Shown: positions 18,367 through 27,721, counted from the first letter of the stretch. The stretch is DNA of 49,136 bases from an uncultured Legionellales bacterium (GCA_945957175.1 CAMFJL010000016.1:1-49136), one strand, 5' to 3'. The notes: generated by a model from the sequence alone, not told the origin. Program-made: numbers and translations.

Positions 18367-19559
18367 GCAGAAGTGCTTACCTCAGCTTGCGCAGTCAACC
18401 ACTCACGAATAACTACACTGAGTCTATTGACTATCAATTGGCTTTCAATCTCATTGATAATGAACGGTGGCAACAACCGTATCACCTTATCAGCGGTGAC
18501 GTTAATCAGTAGACCGTGCTTAAGGGCTAAACGCATGAGATCACGGCAGGGTCTATCAAGTTCAATGCCAATCATAAGCCCCATACCGCGAATATCCACG
18601 ATAGCAGACAAATCGCTAAAAGCTGTTTTGAGATCAGCTAACAGAGCAGCACCTTTTTTTCCGGCGTCTGCAATCAAATTCTCATTCACCAAGGTTGTGA
18701 GCATGGCAAGACCTGCGTGCGTTGCTAGAGGGTTTCCACCGAAGGTTGAACCGTGCATGCCAGGGTGGATAAGATCGAGCGCTTTACCTTGAATCAAGCA
18801 AGCACCAATGGGTACGCCACCGGCAAGTGCTTTGGCGGTGGTTAAAATGTCGGGGAGAATATGTTCATGTTGATAAGCAAACAATTGACCTGTGCGTCCC
18901 ATACCCGTTTGAACTTCATCTAACATCAGCAACAATTGATGTTGGTTAGCAAGCTTTCGCAGCGCAGATAAATAGCCTGGTGCGGGTATACGTACTCCGG
19001 ATTCACCTTGAATAGGTTCCACCCAAATGCCAACCACATCGGGATTGGCCTGAATAGCGTTGGCAACAGCCGTCACATCGTTGTAAGGTACTCGAATAAA
19101 GCTATCGACAAGTGGTTCAAAACCCTGTTGTATCTTGGGATTGCCTGATGCGGATAGGGTAGCCAGCGTTCGACCATGAAAAGCACGCTCCATCACAATA
19201 ATTTTAGGTTCAGCGATACCTTTAGTACGTGCGAACAGTCGACTTAGTTTAAGTGCAGCTTCATTGGCCTCAGCGCCCGAATTACCAAAGAAAACTTGGG
19301 CCATACCTGTTAATTCGCATAGACGTGAGGCAAGCGCTTCGGCATGGTCGATATGATACATATTAGAGGTATGCCATAACAGTTGTGCTTGCGAAACCAA
19401 AGCTTGCACCAAGGCCGGATGGCTATAGCCAAGGGCATTGACAGCAATACCTCCAGCGGCATCTAAGTAACGATTATCATCCTTATCAAATAACCATGCG
19501 CCTTCGCCGCGAACGAAGCTCACGGGGAGCGGATTGTAGCTTGGCCAGAGTTGACTCAT
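18363..19559 (-). CDS. argD: Acetylornithine/succinylornithine aminotransferase family (ArgD)
   Basis: PLP-dependent class-III aminotransferase, 398 residues, resembling ArgD (N2-acetylornithine to the semialdehyde, arginine biosynthesis). Key features are LDAAGGIAVNALGYSHP near the N-terminus, FFGNSGAEANEAALKLSR for phosphate binding, FHGRTLATLSASG, and VEPIQGESGV. LMLDEVQTGMGRTG holds the PLP-pyridine Asp, TTAKALAGGVPIG (Lys near residue 245) forms the Schiff base, and HGSTFGGNPLA completes the site. No other arginine gene is nearby, so a role in ornithine or arginine catabolism (AstC-like) or lysine synthesis (DapC activity) cannot be excluded. It is divergent from murG with a 100-base shared regulatory gap. 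Confidence 0.87.
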   Translation of the reverse strand: MSQLWPSYNPLPVSFVRGEGAWLFDKDDNRYLDAAGGIAVNALGYSHPALVQALVSQAQLLWHTSNMYHIDHAEALASRLCELTGMAQVFFGNSGAEANEAALKLSRLFARTKGIAEPKIIVMERAFHGRTLATLSASGNPKIQQGFEPLVDSFIRVPYNDVTAVANAIQANPDVVGIWVEPIQGESGVRIPAPGYLSALRKLANQHQLLLMLDEVQTGMGRTGQLFAYQHEHILPDILTTAKALAGGVPIGACLIQGKALDLIHPGMHGSTFGGNPLATHAGLAMLTTLVNENLIADAGKKGAALLADLKTAFSDLSAIVDIRGMGLMIGIELDRPCRDLMRLALKHGLLINVTADKVIRLLPPFIINEIESQLIVNRLSVVIREWLTAQAEVSTSA

Positions 19560-19573
19560 GGTATTGTCCTTAG

Positions 19574-19603
19574 TTGGTGTTATGGCTATATCCCATATAT
19601 AAT
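19574..19603 (+). promoter_or_regulatory. Probable sigma-70 promoter of murG
   Basis: TTGGTG at 19574-19579 and TATAAT at 19598-19603 with an 18-base spacer, about 56 bases before the murG ATG, inside the gap shared with the divergent argD-type gene. Confidence 0.5.
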
Positions 19604-19659
19604 GTGCGCTTATAGTTATTAGTGTAGAGCGTATTGGCTAAAGTGCCAAAGAGTCAACC

Positions 19660-20760
19660 ATGAACCAAAGCATTGTTATCACCGCCGGCGGTACTGGCGG
19701 ACATATTTTCCCAGCCTTAGCGCTTGCTGAGTATGCGCGTAGTGCGCATTACCAACCGCACTGGTTAGGTACACCAGAAGGTATGGAAGCTAAGCTTGTA
19801 CCTAATGCTGATATACCGTTTGTTGGAATCCAGATCCAGGGCCTGCGAGGGAAATCTTGGTCCCGTCGTTTGCTTGCACCTTGGCATATTGTGCGCGCCT
19901 TTTTACAAGCGCGCCGCGCACTTAAGCGTTTAAATCCAGCATTAGTGGTGGCGTTTGGTGGTTATGTGACAGGTCCTGTCGGTCTTGCTGCCTATACACT
20001 TAAAATTCCTTTGGTATTACATGAACAGAATGCTTACATGGGATTAACTAATCGTTGTCTTCAATACATAGCTCGACGTGTTTGTTTGGCTTTTCCACTG
20101 TCACATAGCAAAGAAACAGCAGTTATCGTAGGCAATCCAGTTCGTCCAGGATTGCTGACATTGTCACCTAAAGTCATGGTGCCGGTATCAAGACCATTAC
20201 ACATCTTAGTTTTAGGCGGAAGCCAAGGTGCATTGGCTATCAATCATCTATTGCCGTCAGCGATTGCGCTATTATCACCTGAGAAAAGACCGCTTATTTG
20301 GCATCAAGCTGGTAAAGATAAAGTAGATGATACCGTGGCTTTATACCAAAAGCATGGAATCTCTGCTACAGTTAAAGCGTTCATTGATGATATGGCGGAA
20401 GCTTATGCATGGGCAGATTGTGTGATAGCGAGATCAGGGGCGATGACTGTGAGTGAAATTGCAGTGGTAGGTGTGCCTGCTATTTTTATACCGTATCCTC
20501 ATGCGGTTGATGATCATCAAACAGCGAATGCAACATACCTAAGCGATGCCGGCGCAGCTTATTTGCTGCCCCAAGCAAAAGCAACGGCCGAGGCATGCGC
20601 AGACATACTTTCGTGTTTAAATGACGATAGGACAAGCTTAGTGAATATGGCAAAGAAAGCTAACATGTTAGCTAAGCCCGAAGCAACAAAACAATTATGG
20701 CAGGTATGCCTTGGAGTTTTATGTGAAAATACCTCAACAAATTCGGTTACAGAACCTTAG
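19660..20760 (+). CDS. murG: UDP-GlcNAc--undecaprenyl-PP-MurNAc-pentapeptide transferase MurG
   Basis: Membrane-associated GT-B glycosyltransferase that converts lipid I to lipid II on the cytosolic face. The 366-residue protein has the glycine-rich loop [18 protein letters not shown] (residues about 7-24), [39 protein letters not shown], and the donor-binding [12 protein letters not shown] with [16 protein letters not shown]. These are the complete family signatures. The tail overlaps the upstream region of murC, whose start lies inside murG, so murG-murC-murB is an operon. Confidence 0.96.
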   Translation: MNQSIVITAGGTGGHIFPALALAEYARSAHYQPHWLGTPEGMEAKLVPNADIPFVGIQIQGLRGKSWSRRLLAPWHIVRAFLQARRALKRLNPALVVAFGGYVTGPVGLAAYTLKIPLVLHEQNAYMGLTNRCLQYIARRVCLAFPLSHSKETAVIVGNPVRPGLLTLSPKVMVPVSRPLHILVLGGSQGALAINHLLPSAIALLSPEKRPLIWHQAGKDKVDDTVALYQKHGISATVKAFIDDMAEAYAWADCVIARSGAMTVSEIAVVGVPAIFIPYPHAVDDHQTANATYLSDAGAAYLLPQAKATAEACADILSCLNDDRTSLVNMAKKANMLAKPEATKQLWQVCLGVLCENTSTNSVTEP

Positions 20761-22195
20761 TATGGAACGCATTAAGCACATCCATTTAGTCGGCATTGGT
20801 GGTGCTGGCATGGGTGGCATTGCAGAAGTATTAATTAATCAAGGTTTTTGTGTATCAGGTTCTGATTTGAAGCCCAATGCGGTGACACAACAATTACAGG
20901 TGTTGGGCGCCACCGTTTATTTTGGTCATGACGCGATGCATATTGATGGTGCAGACGTTGTGGTTATGTCAAGCGCAATTGCTGTAGAAAATCCCGAAAT
21001 TGTTGAAGCGCGTGCTAGACGCATCCCAGTTGTACCGCGTGCTGAAATGTTAGCTGAGCTTATGCGGTTTCGCCACGGTATCGCGATTGCTGGTACCCAT
21101 GGTAAAACAACAACAACGAGTTTGGTTGCCAGTGTGTTAGCGGAAGGGGGCCTTGATCCGACATTTGTGATTGGTGGCAAGCTCAATAGCGCTGGCACTA
21201 ATGCAAGGCTTGGTAGCAGCCGTTATTTTGTTGCAGAGGCGGATGAAAGCGATGCGTCATTTTTATATTTAAAACCGATGATGTCGATTGTCACCAATAT
21301 TGACGCTGATCATATGAGCACTTATGGGGGTGATTTTAATAAGCTGAAAGACACATTCATGCAATTTTTAAATCATCTACCTTTTTATGGATTAGCAGTA
21401 CTCTGTATTGACGATCCTATTGTTGCTGAATTAACTAAGCAATTAGCAAGACCGATGCGAACTTATGCCTTGACAGATGATGCAGATGTTTATGCGACAG
21501 ATATTCAATATGATGGCACCAAGACACATTTCACTGTTGTGCGACGTTATCGTCAAGATAGCTTGAAAATAACCCTGAATATGCCGGGGCGGCATAATGT
21601 GTTAAATGCACTTGCTGCTATTATCATTGCAACCGAAGTTGGTGTGGCTGATGATGCTATTATGCGCGCACTGGCACAGTTTCAAGGTGTTGGGCGTCGT
21701 TTTCAGCTGTATGGACAGTTGCAAACACGCTCGGGTGAGGTAATGGTTGTAGATGACTATGGCCATCATCCTCGTGAACTTGCTGCAACTATTGCAGCAA
21801 TTCGCACGGCGTGGCCAGAGAAGCGTTTAGTCATGGTTTATCAACCGCATCGTTATACGCGAACCCACGATTTATTTGATGAATTTGCACAAGTGTTAAG
21901 TGATGTCGATGTCTTGCTTATGCTCGATGTTTACAGCGCGGGTGAACAGCCCATTGCCGGCGCTGATAGTGTCAGTTTATGCCGAACGATAAGAAAGCGG
22001 GGTAAAATTGATCCCGTTTATGTCGGTAAAGCAGATGATATTCATAATGATTTAGATAATATGCTATCGGATGGCGATATTTTATTGTTTCAAGGTGCCG
22101 GCGATGTGGGTCAGCTTGCAGCTAAAATAGCAGCGATGGAGTTCTTACCGATAGCACCTTTTGGAGAAGAAACGGATGATAGCAAACGCGCTTGA
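20723..22195 (+). CDS. murC: UDP-N-acetylmuramate--L-alanine ligase MurC
   Basis: ATP-dependent ligase adding L-Ala to UDP-MurNAc, cytosolic. Visible are [19 protein letters not shown] (N-terminal Rossmann), [18 protein letters not shown] (P-loop), [54 protein letters not shown] and the C-terminal [12 protein letters not shown] chose the GTG at 20723 because TTGGAG sits six bases before it and the resulting leader matches the E. coli N-terminal extension. The ATG at 20762 (MERIKHIH) is the alternative, and an upstream TTG at 20711 is unsupported. The start overlaps murG by 38 bases. Confidence 0.95.
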   Translation: MKIPQQIRLQNLSMERIKHIHLVGIGGAGMGGIAEVLINQGFCVSGSDLKPNAVTQQLQVLGATVYFGHDAMHIDGADVVVMSSAIAVENPEIVEARARRIPVVPRAEMLAELMRFRHGIAIAGTHGKTTTTSLVASVLAEGGLDPTFVIGGKLNSAGTNARLGSSRYFVAEADESDASFLYLKPMMSIVTNIDADHMSTYGGDFNKLKDTFMQFLNHLPFYGLAVLCIDDPIVAELTKQLARPMRTYALTDDADVYATDIQYDGTKTHFTVVRRYRQDSLKITLNMPGRHNVLNALAAIIIATEVGVADDAIMRALAQFQGVGRRFQLYGQLQTRSGEVMVVDDYGHHPRELAATIAAIRTAWPEKRLVMVYQPHRYTRTHDLFDEFAQVLSDVDVLLMLDVYSAGEQPIAGADSVSLCRTIRKRGKIDPVYVGKADDIHNDLDNMLSDGDILLFQGAGDVGQLAAKIAAMEFLPIAPFGEETDDSKRA

Positions 22196-23075
22196 TGTGA
22201 GTTTGTTGCAGGGCACTTTACGTCAGGATGTTTCATTAGCCGATTATATTTCATGGCGTGTGGGAGGTCGTGCTAAACGTTTTTATGAACCTAAAGATGC
22301 TGCGGATTTAGCAACATTGATGTCGTGTTTACCGGCAGACGAGGCTTGGTTATGTTTAGGTTTGGGTAGCAATTTGCTGGTGCGTGATGGTGGTTTTGAT
22401 GGTACCGTCATTCATATGCAAGGTTGCTTAACTGACCTTAAGCTCCTGGATTCGCAAACCATTTATGCAGAAGCTGGCGTTGCATGTGCTCAGCTGGCAA
22501 GATTTGCTGCGCGACAAGGTTTACAAGGGTTAGAATTTTTAGCAGGTGTGCCAGGTACCGTGGGTGGTGCGCTTACTATGAATGCAGGTTGTCACGGCAG
22601 CGAGACGTGGCCACACGTGAGTGCAGTGACGACCTTAGCGCGTCAAGGTAGCATTCAAAGAAGATTACCAAGTGCTTATCAAATTGCCTATCGTTCTGTG
22701 GTGGGACCACAAGCCGAAATATTTTTGGCTGGTGAGTTTTGTTTAACGAAGGGTGATAAAACGACGTCATTAGGACTGATTCGAGAACTCTTAGATAGAC
22801 GTGCAGCCACACAGCCAATTGATTATCCCAATTGCGGTTCCGTGTTTCGTAATCCTCCGAAAGATCATGCTGCGCGACTCATTGAAAGTATCGGTTTGAA
22901 AGGCCATCGTTTAGGTGGTGCTCAGGTATCGCCTAAGCATGCTAATTTTATTATCAATGAAGGTACGGCGACAGCCTCCGATCTTGAGGCGCTGATGCAT
23001 CTGGTGCAACAGCGCGTTGAAAAGGAAACGGGTATTACACTTATCCCTGAGGTGCGTATTGTTGGAGAGCCTTAG
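22176..23075 (+). CDS. murB: UDP-N-acetylenolpyruvoylglucosamine reductase MurB
   Basis: FAD-dependent reductase giving UDP-MurNAc, the step before MurC. The 299-residue protein contains the FAD-binding [19 protein letters not shown] (about residues 60-78), [21 protein letters not shown], the YRSVV segment, the catalytic Ser in NCGSVFRNP and the terminal IPEVRIVG glutamate. It is the compact (type II-like, about 300 residues) form rather than the longer E. coli type I form. GGAG nine bases upstream supports the ATG at 22176 over a TTG at 22161. It overlaps murC by 20 bases. The genes usually following in division clusters (ddl, ftsQ) are absent; a convergent unrelated gene comes next. Confidence 0.94.
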   Translation: MIANALDVSLLQGTLRQDVSLADYISWRVGGRAKRFYEPKDAADLATLMSCLPADEAWLCLGLGSNLLVRDGGFDGTVIHMQGCLTDLKLLDSQTIYAEAGVACAQLARFAARQGLQGLEFLAGVPGTVGGALTMNAGCHGSETWPHVSAVTTLARQGSIQRRLPSAYQIAYRSVVGPQAEIFLAGEFCLTKGDKTTSLGLIRELLDRRAATQPIDYPNCGSVFRNPPKDHAARLIESIGLKGHRLGGAQVSPKHANFIINEGTATASDLEALMHLVQQRVEKETGITLIPEVRIVGEP

Positions 23076-23083
23076 CATCCACT

Positions 23084-23115
23084 AAGGTTTTTCAATCGCG
23101 TAGCAATGACAACAT
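23084..23115 (-). repeat. Probable fragment of the dispersed repeat
   Basis: TCAATCGCGTAGCAATGACAAC between murB and the CBS gene resembles the reverse-strand left end of the repeat (ATCATCGCGTAGCGATGACA at 24171-24190). The hairpin part is missing. Confidence 0.4.
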
Positions 23116-23126
23116 CAAACCAATGC

Positions 23127-23720
23127 CTATTGCTGATTAAAACGATGGCGCAGTTCTGATAATGTATGTGCCATCAGATCATCGTCTCCCACTTTGCTCG
23201 GACTGCGTTTACTGATGAATGTCAGTGAAAATAAACCGCGTACAACCGTTTTATTTTCTTTTATGTCAGTGACCAGTGCATAATGTTGTTTGGCTTGTCG
23301 CAGTGTTTGAACAAGCTCACCCACGCGAGCAAGTTTTAAATCGGCGTAATGGAAGACGACGATTTGTTCGCGCGGTGTCATTACCATGCGTACTTTTACT
23401 TGTGCTCGGGGAATATCTTTTTCTTGGGATACTTTCACAGGTTTTTCACCCAAGATATCTTCTGAGCTAATAATACCTACGACGTGCTGCATTTCATCAA
23501 TCACCAATAATACGTGAACACCGCAGGCTTTCATTTCAATACGCGCATCGGCAAGCAGTGCATGTTGATCGATAGTGATAGCTCTGGTGTGCTCATAATC
23601 AAACATCACATGAAGCGCAAGGTCGTCTAAGTGGACTAATTCGGGCATTTCACCACTGTGAATGTAGCAGCAATGGTTTGGTAAATGGTTTGTAGGTAAC
23701 GGTGCATAGGTTTTGGGCAT
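23127..23720 (-). CDS. Twin CBS-domain protein
   Basis: A 197-residue stand-alone protein with two CBS domains. The first is residues about 45-85, with AITIDQHALLADARIEMKACGVHVLLVID and VVGIISSEDILG. The second is about 110-170, with VMTPREQIVVFHYADL, GELVQTLRQAKQHYALVTD and VRGLFSLTFISKR. CBS pairs bind adenosine nucleotides and act as energy sensors; the partner here is unknown. Start ATG at 23720 follows GAGG at the right distance; a longer TTG start at 23732 overlaps this site. It is convergent with murB and stands alone. Confidence 0.85.
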   Translation of the reverse strand: MPKTYAPLPTNHLPNHCCYIHSGEMPELVHLDDLALHVMFDYEHTRAITIDQHALLADARIEMKACGVHVLLVIDEMQHVVGIISSEDILGEKPVKVSQEKDIPRAQVKVRMVMTPREQIVVFHYADLKLARVGELVQTLRQAKQHYALVTDIKENKTVVRGLFSLTFISKRSPSKVGDDDLMAHTLSELRHRFNQQ

Positions 23721-23872
23721 GATAGACCTCAAATCGTCGTTGGAAACTTAAGTTTATCACAAGCGGGCATGAAAATCCTCTGAGAGCAGCGAATCACTAA
23801 AGGCGAGCTGTCAACTCATCATTGTCGCCAATCATCATGTTTATGGCTCTATATCATCGAGTTAACGTTACC

Positions 23873-23902
23873 TTGACAGTATCACTGCAGATCCCGCATA
23901 AT
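23873..23902 (+). promoter_or_regulatory. Sigma-70 promoter of the tRNA-Arg gene
   Basis: Perfect TTGACA at 23873-23878 and CATAAT at 23897-23902 with an 18-base spacer. The predicted start of transcription is about 5-7 bases before the tRNA 5' end, an ideal arrangement for a stand-alone tRNA gene. Confidence 0.8.
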
Positions 23903-23914
23903 TCATGTCGCCGA

Positions 23915-23991
23915 GCGCCCGTAGCTCAGCTGGATAGAGTAACTGGCTTCGAACCAGTTGGTCGGGGGTTCGAATCCCTCCGGGCGCGCCA
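23915..23991 (+). tRNA. tRNA-Arg(UCG)
   Basis: A complete 77-base cloverleaf. Acceptor stem GCGCCCG/CGGGCGC, D-arm GCTCAGCTGGATAGAGT, anticodon stem ACTGG/CCAGT with loop CTTCGAA (anticodon TCG at 23949-23951), T-arm GGGGGTTCGAATCCCTC, discriminator G, and an encoded CCA at 23989-23991. It reads CGA codons. It lies alone between its own promoter and terminator. Confidence 0.97.
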
Positions 23992-23992
23992 T

Positions 23993-24040
23993 TTAATGAA
24001 AAACCCCACCCTTCGGGTGGGGTTTTTCATTAAACTAGCT
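23993..24040. terminator. Strong intrinsic terminator after tRNA-Arg
   Basis: A perfect 19-base-pair stem, TTAATGAAAAACCCCACCC with its complement, closed by a TTC(G) loop (23993-24033). A-runs on the left and T-runs on the right mean it can work in both directions. It begins two bases after the tRNA CCA. Confidence 0.9.
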
Positions 24041-24051
24041 GTCCTTGGTAT

Positions 24052-24071
24052 TCGAACCCCCAGGGGTTCGA
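24052..24071. repeat. Short perfect palindrome resembling a tRNA T-arm
   Basis: TCGAACCCC and GGGGTTCGA separated by CA. The half GGGGTTCGA equals the T-loop of the tRNA 80 bases upstream. It may be a remnant of a tRNA 3' end or attachment-site duplication, or chance. Confidence 0.4.
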
Positions 24072-24114
24072 CAAAACGGCAGGAAAGCCTGGGTTATTCA
24101 CGACAGTTCAAAAA

Positions 24115-24190
24115 ATGCCCTTCTCCCCTTGCGGGAGAAGGTGGCCGAAGGCCGGATGAGGGGTAATTATATCATCGCGTAGCGATGACA
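24115..24190 (-). repeat. Well-conserved inverted-orientation copy of the dispersed repeat
   Basis: Reverse complement of the copies at 50-120 and 16950-17037. CTTCTCCCCTTGCGGGAGAAG, GGCCGAAGGCCGGATGAGGGG and ATCATCGCGTAGCGATGACA are all present, just before the EamA transporter gene. Confidence 0.85.
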
Positions 24191-24237
24191 CATTGAAGAA
24201 GTTTCAGCCTAGCGTGCACCGAAGGTACACAAAAATC

Positions 24238-25137
24238 ATGCCTTACATCATTTTATATATCGTGACATGCCTTATCTGGGGCTCTACGTGGCTAGCTATT
24301 CATTTTCAAGTGCAATTCGCTTCACCGATTTGGGCGGTGAGCTATCGTTTTCTTCTTGCAAGCATTATCTTATTTGTTTTTTCCTTATTTACTCGGGCCA
24401 ACTTAAAGTTTCCTTGGCGAACACATATGTTTATGTTGTCGCAAGGGATCATGTTATTTTCATTAAGTTATATTTGTTTCTATATTGCAACAGCACATAT
24501 GATAAGCGGACTTGTTGCGATGCTGTCAGCATTAACTTTAGTATTTAACATTATCAATGCTCGTTTATTTTTGAATACGCACATAGGGTGGGAAGTTATT
24601 GTTGGTTGTATTATCGGTATTGCGGGTCTGGTTATGGTTTTTGCGCCTGATTTGTCAAGTAAAGCGCATGATTCATTATTAACAAGCGCGGGTATTTTAG
24701 GTATTGTTTTTACATTATTAGGAACAATTATCAGCTCATTTGGCAATATTCTATCTAAGCATATGCAAAATAAAGCTGTACCAGTATTACAATCAAACGC
24801 ATTTGGAATGTTATATGGTGCTATTTGCAGTGGTGTTGTTGCCGTGCTTATGGGTGAAACCATAACGTTTAGTTTTAATCCACTATATCTAGGTTCTTTG
24901 GCCTATTTAAGTATTTTTGGTTCAGTTATTGCCTTTAGCTGTTATATTAAATTAATCGGCACAGTCGGGCCTGAGCGCGTGGCTTATGTAGGAATTATCA
25001 CGCCATTACTCGCCATGACGTTATCAACAATATTTGAAAATTTCCATTGGGCTTGGTACGATTTTGTGGGTATAGGACTTGCTTTACTGGGTAACGTCCT
25101 TATTTTACGTCCACGCGTGAAAAAAGTGAGTGTTTAA
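24238..25137 (+). CDS. EamA/DMT-family transporter
   Basis: A 299-residue protein with ten predicted membrane helices, the result of two EamA domains (residues about 5-135 and 155-295). The opening LYIVTCLIWGSTWLAI and the first-domain end GCIIGIAGLVMVF are typical, as are YLSIFGSVIAFSCY and the closing GIGLALLGNVLIL of the second domain. Such proteins export or import amino acids, nucleobases or other metabolites; the substrate cannot be read from sequence. I prefer the ATG at 24238. A TTG at 24193 would add 15 charged residues reaching into the repeat copy. The stop shares TTAA with convergent recR. The coding sequence is more AT-rich than its neighbours. Confidence 0.88.
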   Translation: MPYIILYIVTCLIWGSTWLAIHFQVQFASPIWAVSYRFLLASIILFVFSLFTRANLKFPWRTHMFMLSQGIMLFSLSYICFYIATAHMISGLVAMLSALTLVFNIINARLFLNTHIGWEVIVGCIIGIAGLVMVFAPDLSSKAHDSLLTSAGILGIVFTLLGTIISSFGNILSKHMQNKAVPVLQSNAFGMLYGAICSGVVAVLMGETITFSFNPLYLGSLAYLSIFGSVIAFSCYIKLIGTVGPERVAYVGIITPLLAMTLSTIFENFHWAWYDFVGIGLALLGNVLILRPRVKKVSV

Positions 25138-25736
25138 TCCAAGCGGCTACGACCAGTCAATGCGCGTGCTAGTGTATCGCCACCTATATATTCAAGTTCC
25201 CCACCCATGGGTATGCCATAGGCGAGTCGGCTGCATAATAAACCACTGTGTTTGATAAGCTCAGCAATAAAGTGTGCGGTAGCTTCACCTTCAACAGTTG
25301 CATTGGTTGCTAAAATGATTTCTTGTAGACCTTCTGTTTGCAAACGCTGTTTTAACAAAGGAATACCAATATCAGCAGGTCCAATGCCGTCTAAAGGCGA
25401 TAATTTTCCGTGTAATACAAAATAATAACCCTGAAAGCCAGTTTGCTCGATAGCTAAAATATCAGCGGATGATTCCACAATACAGAGTAGCGCGGGATTG
25501 CGCTTTTCATGTTGACAGATGTTACAAAGTGGCAATGTTGTGAAATGTCGACAGCGATCGCATAGGCGGATAGTTTTCATTGCGTGGATAACACTTTCCC
25601 CAAGCTCGACGCCAGCTTGACGGGAACGATCACGCGCAAGCAGTTGAAAAGCCATGCGCTGCGCCGTTTTTTGCCCAATACCGGGCAGGAGGCGCAGGGC
25701 CTGAATGAGACGACTTACGGTAGGATCAATCGCCAT
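25134..25736 (-). CDS. recR: Recombination mediator RecR
   Basis: With RecF/RecO, RecR loads RecA at gapped DNA. The 200-residue form starting at 25736 (MAIDPTVSRLIQAL) matches the family length exactly; a longer frame would run back into ybaB. Domains: helix-hairpin-helix RLLPGIGQKTAQRMAFQLL (about residues 14-32), a four-Cys zinc finger CDRC...CNIC, and a Toprim domain beginning LLCIVESSADILAIEQ with the E-x-D type acidic residues. The C-terminal GGELEYIGGDTLARAL completes it. It follows ybaB by ten bases in the usual dnaX-ybaB-recR operon. Confidence 0.96.
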   Translation of the reverse strand: MAIDPTVSRLIQALRLLPGIGQKTAQRMAFQLLARDRSRQAGVELGESVIHAMKTIRLCDRCRHFTTLPLCNICQHEKRNPALLCIVESSADILAIEQTGFQGYYFVLHGKLSPLDGIGPADIGIPLLKQRLQTEGLQEIILATNATVEGEATAHFIAELIKHSGLLCSRLAYGIPMGGELEYIGGDTLARALTGRSRLD

Positions 25737-25746
25737 CGACACTGAA

Positions 25747-26076
25747 TTAAGCGCCTGTATCGTCGCCAAAGCCTGTTGGCAAGCCAAGGTTACCGGTTAA
25801 GGTGCGCATTCTGGATTCCGTGATTTTTGCCACTTGTTGAACTGCATGATTAGTAGCTGCTGCAATTAAATCTTGTAGAATATCTTTCTCGCTGGTGTTG
25901 AGTAAGCTGTCATCGATGATAACACGTACAACTTTATGATCGCCGCGCATGGTGATTTTCACCATGCCGCCCCCAGCTTCGCCGGTGACTTCGGTGTTAA
26001 TAATTTCACCTTGTTCTTTTTTCATAGCTTCTTGCAATTTCTGAGCTTGCTTCATTAATTTATTAATATCATTCAT
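25747..26076 (-). CDS. ybaB: Nucleoid-associated protein YbaB/EbfC
   Basis: Small dimeric DNA-binding protein (109 residues), tweezer-shaped in known structures. The NDINKLMKQAQKLQEAMKKEQ helix, EVTGEAGGGMVKITMRGDHKV core and a long C-terminal helix followed by a Gly/Pro-rich tail GNLGLPTGFGDDTGA are standard. It lies 19 bases after dnaX and ten before recR, an order conserved across bacteria. Confidence 0.96.
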   Translation of the reverse strand: MNDINKLMKQAQKLQEAMKKEQGEIINTEVTGEAGGGMVKITMRGDHKVVRVIIDDSLLNTSEKDILQDLIAAATNHAVQQVAKITESRMRTLTGNLGLPTGFGDDTGA

Positions 26077-26095
26077 CGTATAACCTCATTTATGT

Positions 26096-27721
26096 CTAGG
26101 TGGAAGGTAAAAATGTCACGGGTCCTATTGTAGCATCAAATTCCTTAACGAAAGCTTGGATTTTAGGGTCGGTTTGTAATTCTGTTAATACAGCTTGTTG
26201 CTGCTGCTTTGCGTGTTGCATAGCTAAAATGGCGGGGGAATCAACAGGAGTATCCACCAACTGCAAGGTGAGTTTAACAGTTTGATGACAATACGTCGAT
26301 AAGGCAGCCGCAATTGCTTCTATGTGAGAAGGTTGACACATACCCGACTGGTTTTTAGCGAGAATCAATGTTGCTGTATCGTGGTGGGTCCACTGTACAT
26401 CGGCCTGTTCAGCTAAAATGCGAACGACGCCGGTTAAACCGAGCTGCGGCAGCAGTACGGACCATGCAGGGTATTGCACAGAAGGGTCTGCCGTTTGAGT
26501 GGCAGTCGCTTTTGGTGATTCAGCTGCTTTCATGGGGGGCACTGCTTGCGGTAGCGGTGGAGTGATTGTCACATGCGGATGTTCAGCAGGGCGATGATGC
26601 GTCGTCTTAGGTGAGGCTTCTGTCATCGTTGATATAGATGCTTTGGGGGCTATTTCGAAATGTACTAATCGTAATAACCACATTTCTACTGCTAATAGAG
26701 GCGTTGGTGCCTTAGTCACATCATCTATGGCATGCAAAGACAGTTGATAATATAACTGTAAGGTTTCTTGACTCAGTGTTTTTGCTAGGCGAATGGCAAG
26801 AAAACTTTGTTCATCGTGACTATCAATGCTTGCTGGTGAAAACTGATAAAGCGCAGCTTGCTGCAATAATGCGAGTAGTTGTAGGGGGAGTGTTGTCATA
26901 GATTGGCTATGTTGTCTTACTGTTTGAATAAGCAAGTCCATATCGCAAGCTAATAAACCATCAACAAGAGTGTTTAACAGATCGGTGCTTGCTAAACCTA
27001 ACATAGCGTTGACTTCAATAAGCTTTACTTCGCCTTGCCCTACAGCAATGGCTTGATCTAATAAACTTAACGCATCACGCATGCTGCCACGCGCGGCTTT
27101 AGCAATTGCTGTTAAAGCAGCAGGCTCGGCTATTATTTTTTCAGCTGTGATAATACCCGTCAATTGTTTTTCAATATCGGGGCTTAAAATTGGACGTAAA
27201 TGAAATTGTAAGCAGCGTGAACGCACTGTGACGGGTAATTTATCAGGGTGGGTTGTTGCCAATAAAAATAGCACATGAGCGGGTGGTTCTTCTAATGTCT
27301 TAAGCAATGCATTAAAACTATGCGTTGATAGCATATGCACTTCATCAATGATATAAATTTTATAGGGGCTGATAGTAGGTGCATATTGCACTTGATCAAG
27401 CAGTTCTCGCGTATCTTCAACTTTGGTACGCGAGGCAGCATCGATCTCGATAACATCGACAGCGCGGCCGGCCAACATACTCACACAAGCGCCGCAGGTA
27501 TCGCACGGTTTAGCGCTGACACCTTGTTCGCAATTAATCGCGCGTGCAATGATCCGCGCTAGTGAAGTTTTACCAATACCGTGAGAGCCGGTTAACAAAT
27601 AGGCGCTGTGAAGCTTTTTGTGATTGAGGGCATAACTTAACGCACGTACTGCATAGTCTTGACCGACGACATCGTCGAAGTGGTGAGGACGCCAGAGTCG
27701 AGCAAGTACTTGGTAGGCCAT
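26096..27721 (-). CDS. dnaX: DNA polymerase III tau (gamma/tau) subunit DnaX
   Basis: Clamp-loader ATPase. The N-terminus MAYQVLARLWRPHHFDDVVGQ aligns with the E. coli start, fixing the ATG at 27721; a GTG five codons earlier is less likely. Present are Walker A GSHGIGKTS, zinc Cys residues (NCEQ...CDTCGAC), Walker B IYIIDEVHML, sensor 1 LLATTHPDK and the SRC arginine finger. AARGSMRDALSLLDQAIA of domain II follows. From about residue 365 a Pro/Thr-rich linker leads to a short C-terminal polymerase-binding domain. At 541 residues it is shorter than E. coli tau (643). I see no A-AAA-AAG slippery site in the linker, so a frameshifted gamma form is not evident. Confidence 0.95.
   Translation of the reverse strand: MAYQVLARLWRPHHFDDVVGQDYAVRALSYALNHKKLHSAYLLTGSHGIGKTSLARIIARAINCEQGVSAKPCDTCGACVSMLAGRAVDVIEIDAASRTKVEDTRELLDQVQYAPTISPYKIYIIDEVHMLSTHSFNALLKTLEEPPAHVLFLLATTHPDKLPVTVRSRCLQFHLRPILSPDIEKQLTGIITAEKIIAEPAALTAIAKAARGSMRDALSLLDQAIAVGQGEVKLIEVNAMLGLASTDLLNTLVDGLLACDMDLLIQTVRQHSQSMTTLPLQLLALLQQAALYQFSPASIDSHDEQSFLAIRLAKTLSQETLQLYYQLSLHAIDDVTKAPTPLLAVEMWLLRLVHFEIAPKASISTMTEASPKTTHHRPAEHPHVTITPPLPQAVPPMKAAESPKATATQTADPSVQYPAWSVLLPQLGLTGVVRILAEQADVQWTHHDTATLILAKNQSGMCQPSHIEAIAAALSTYCHQTVKLTLQLVDTPVDSPAILAMQHAKQQQQAVLTELQTDPKIQAFVKEFDATIGPVTFLPST

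Noticed and set aside
26096-27721. Programmed frameshift giving a short gamma form of DnaX
   Set aside because: No A-AAA-AAG slippery run was found in the linker region; the only run of six A lies in domain II and lacks the usual context.
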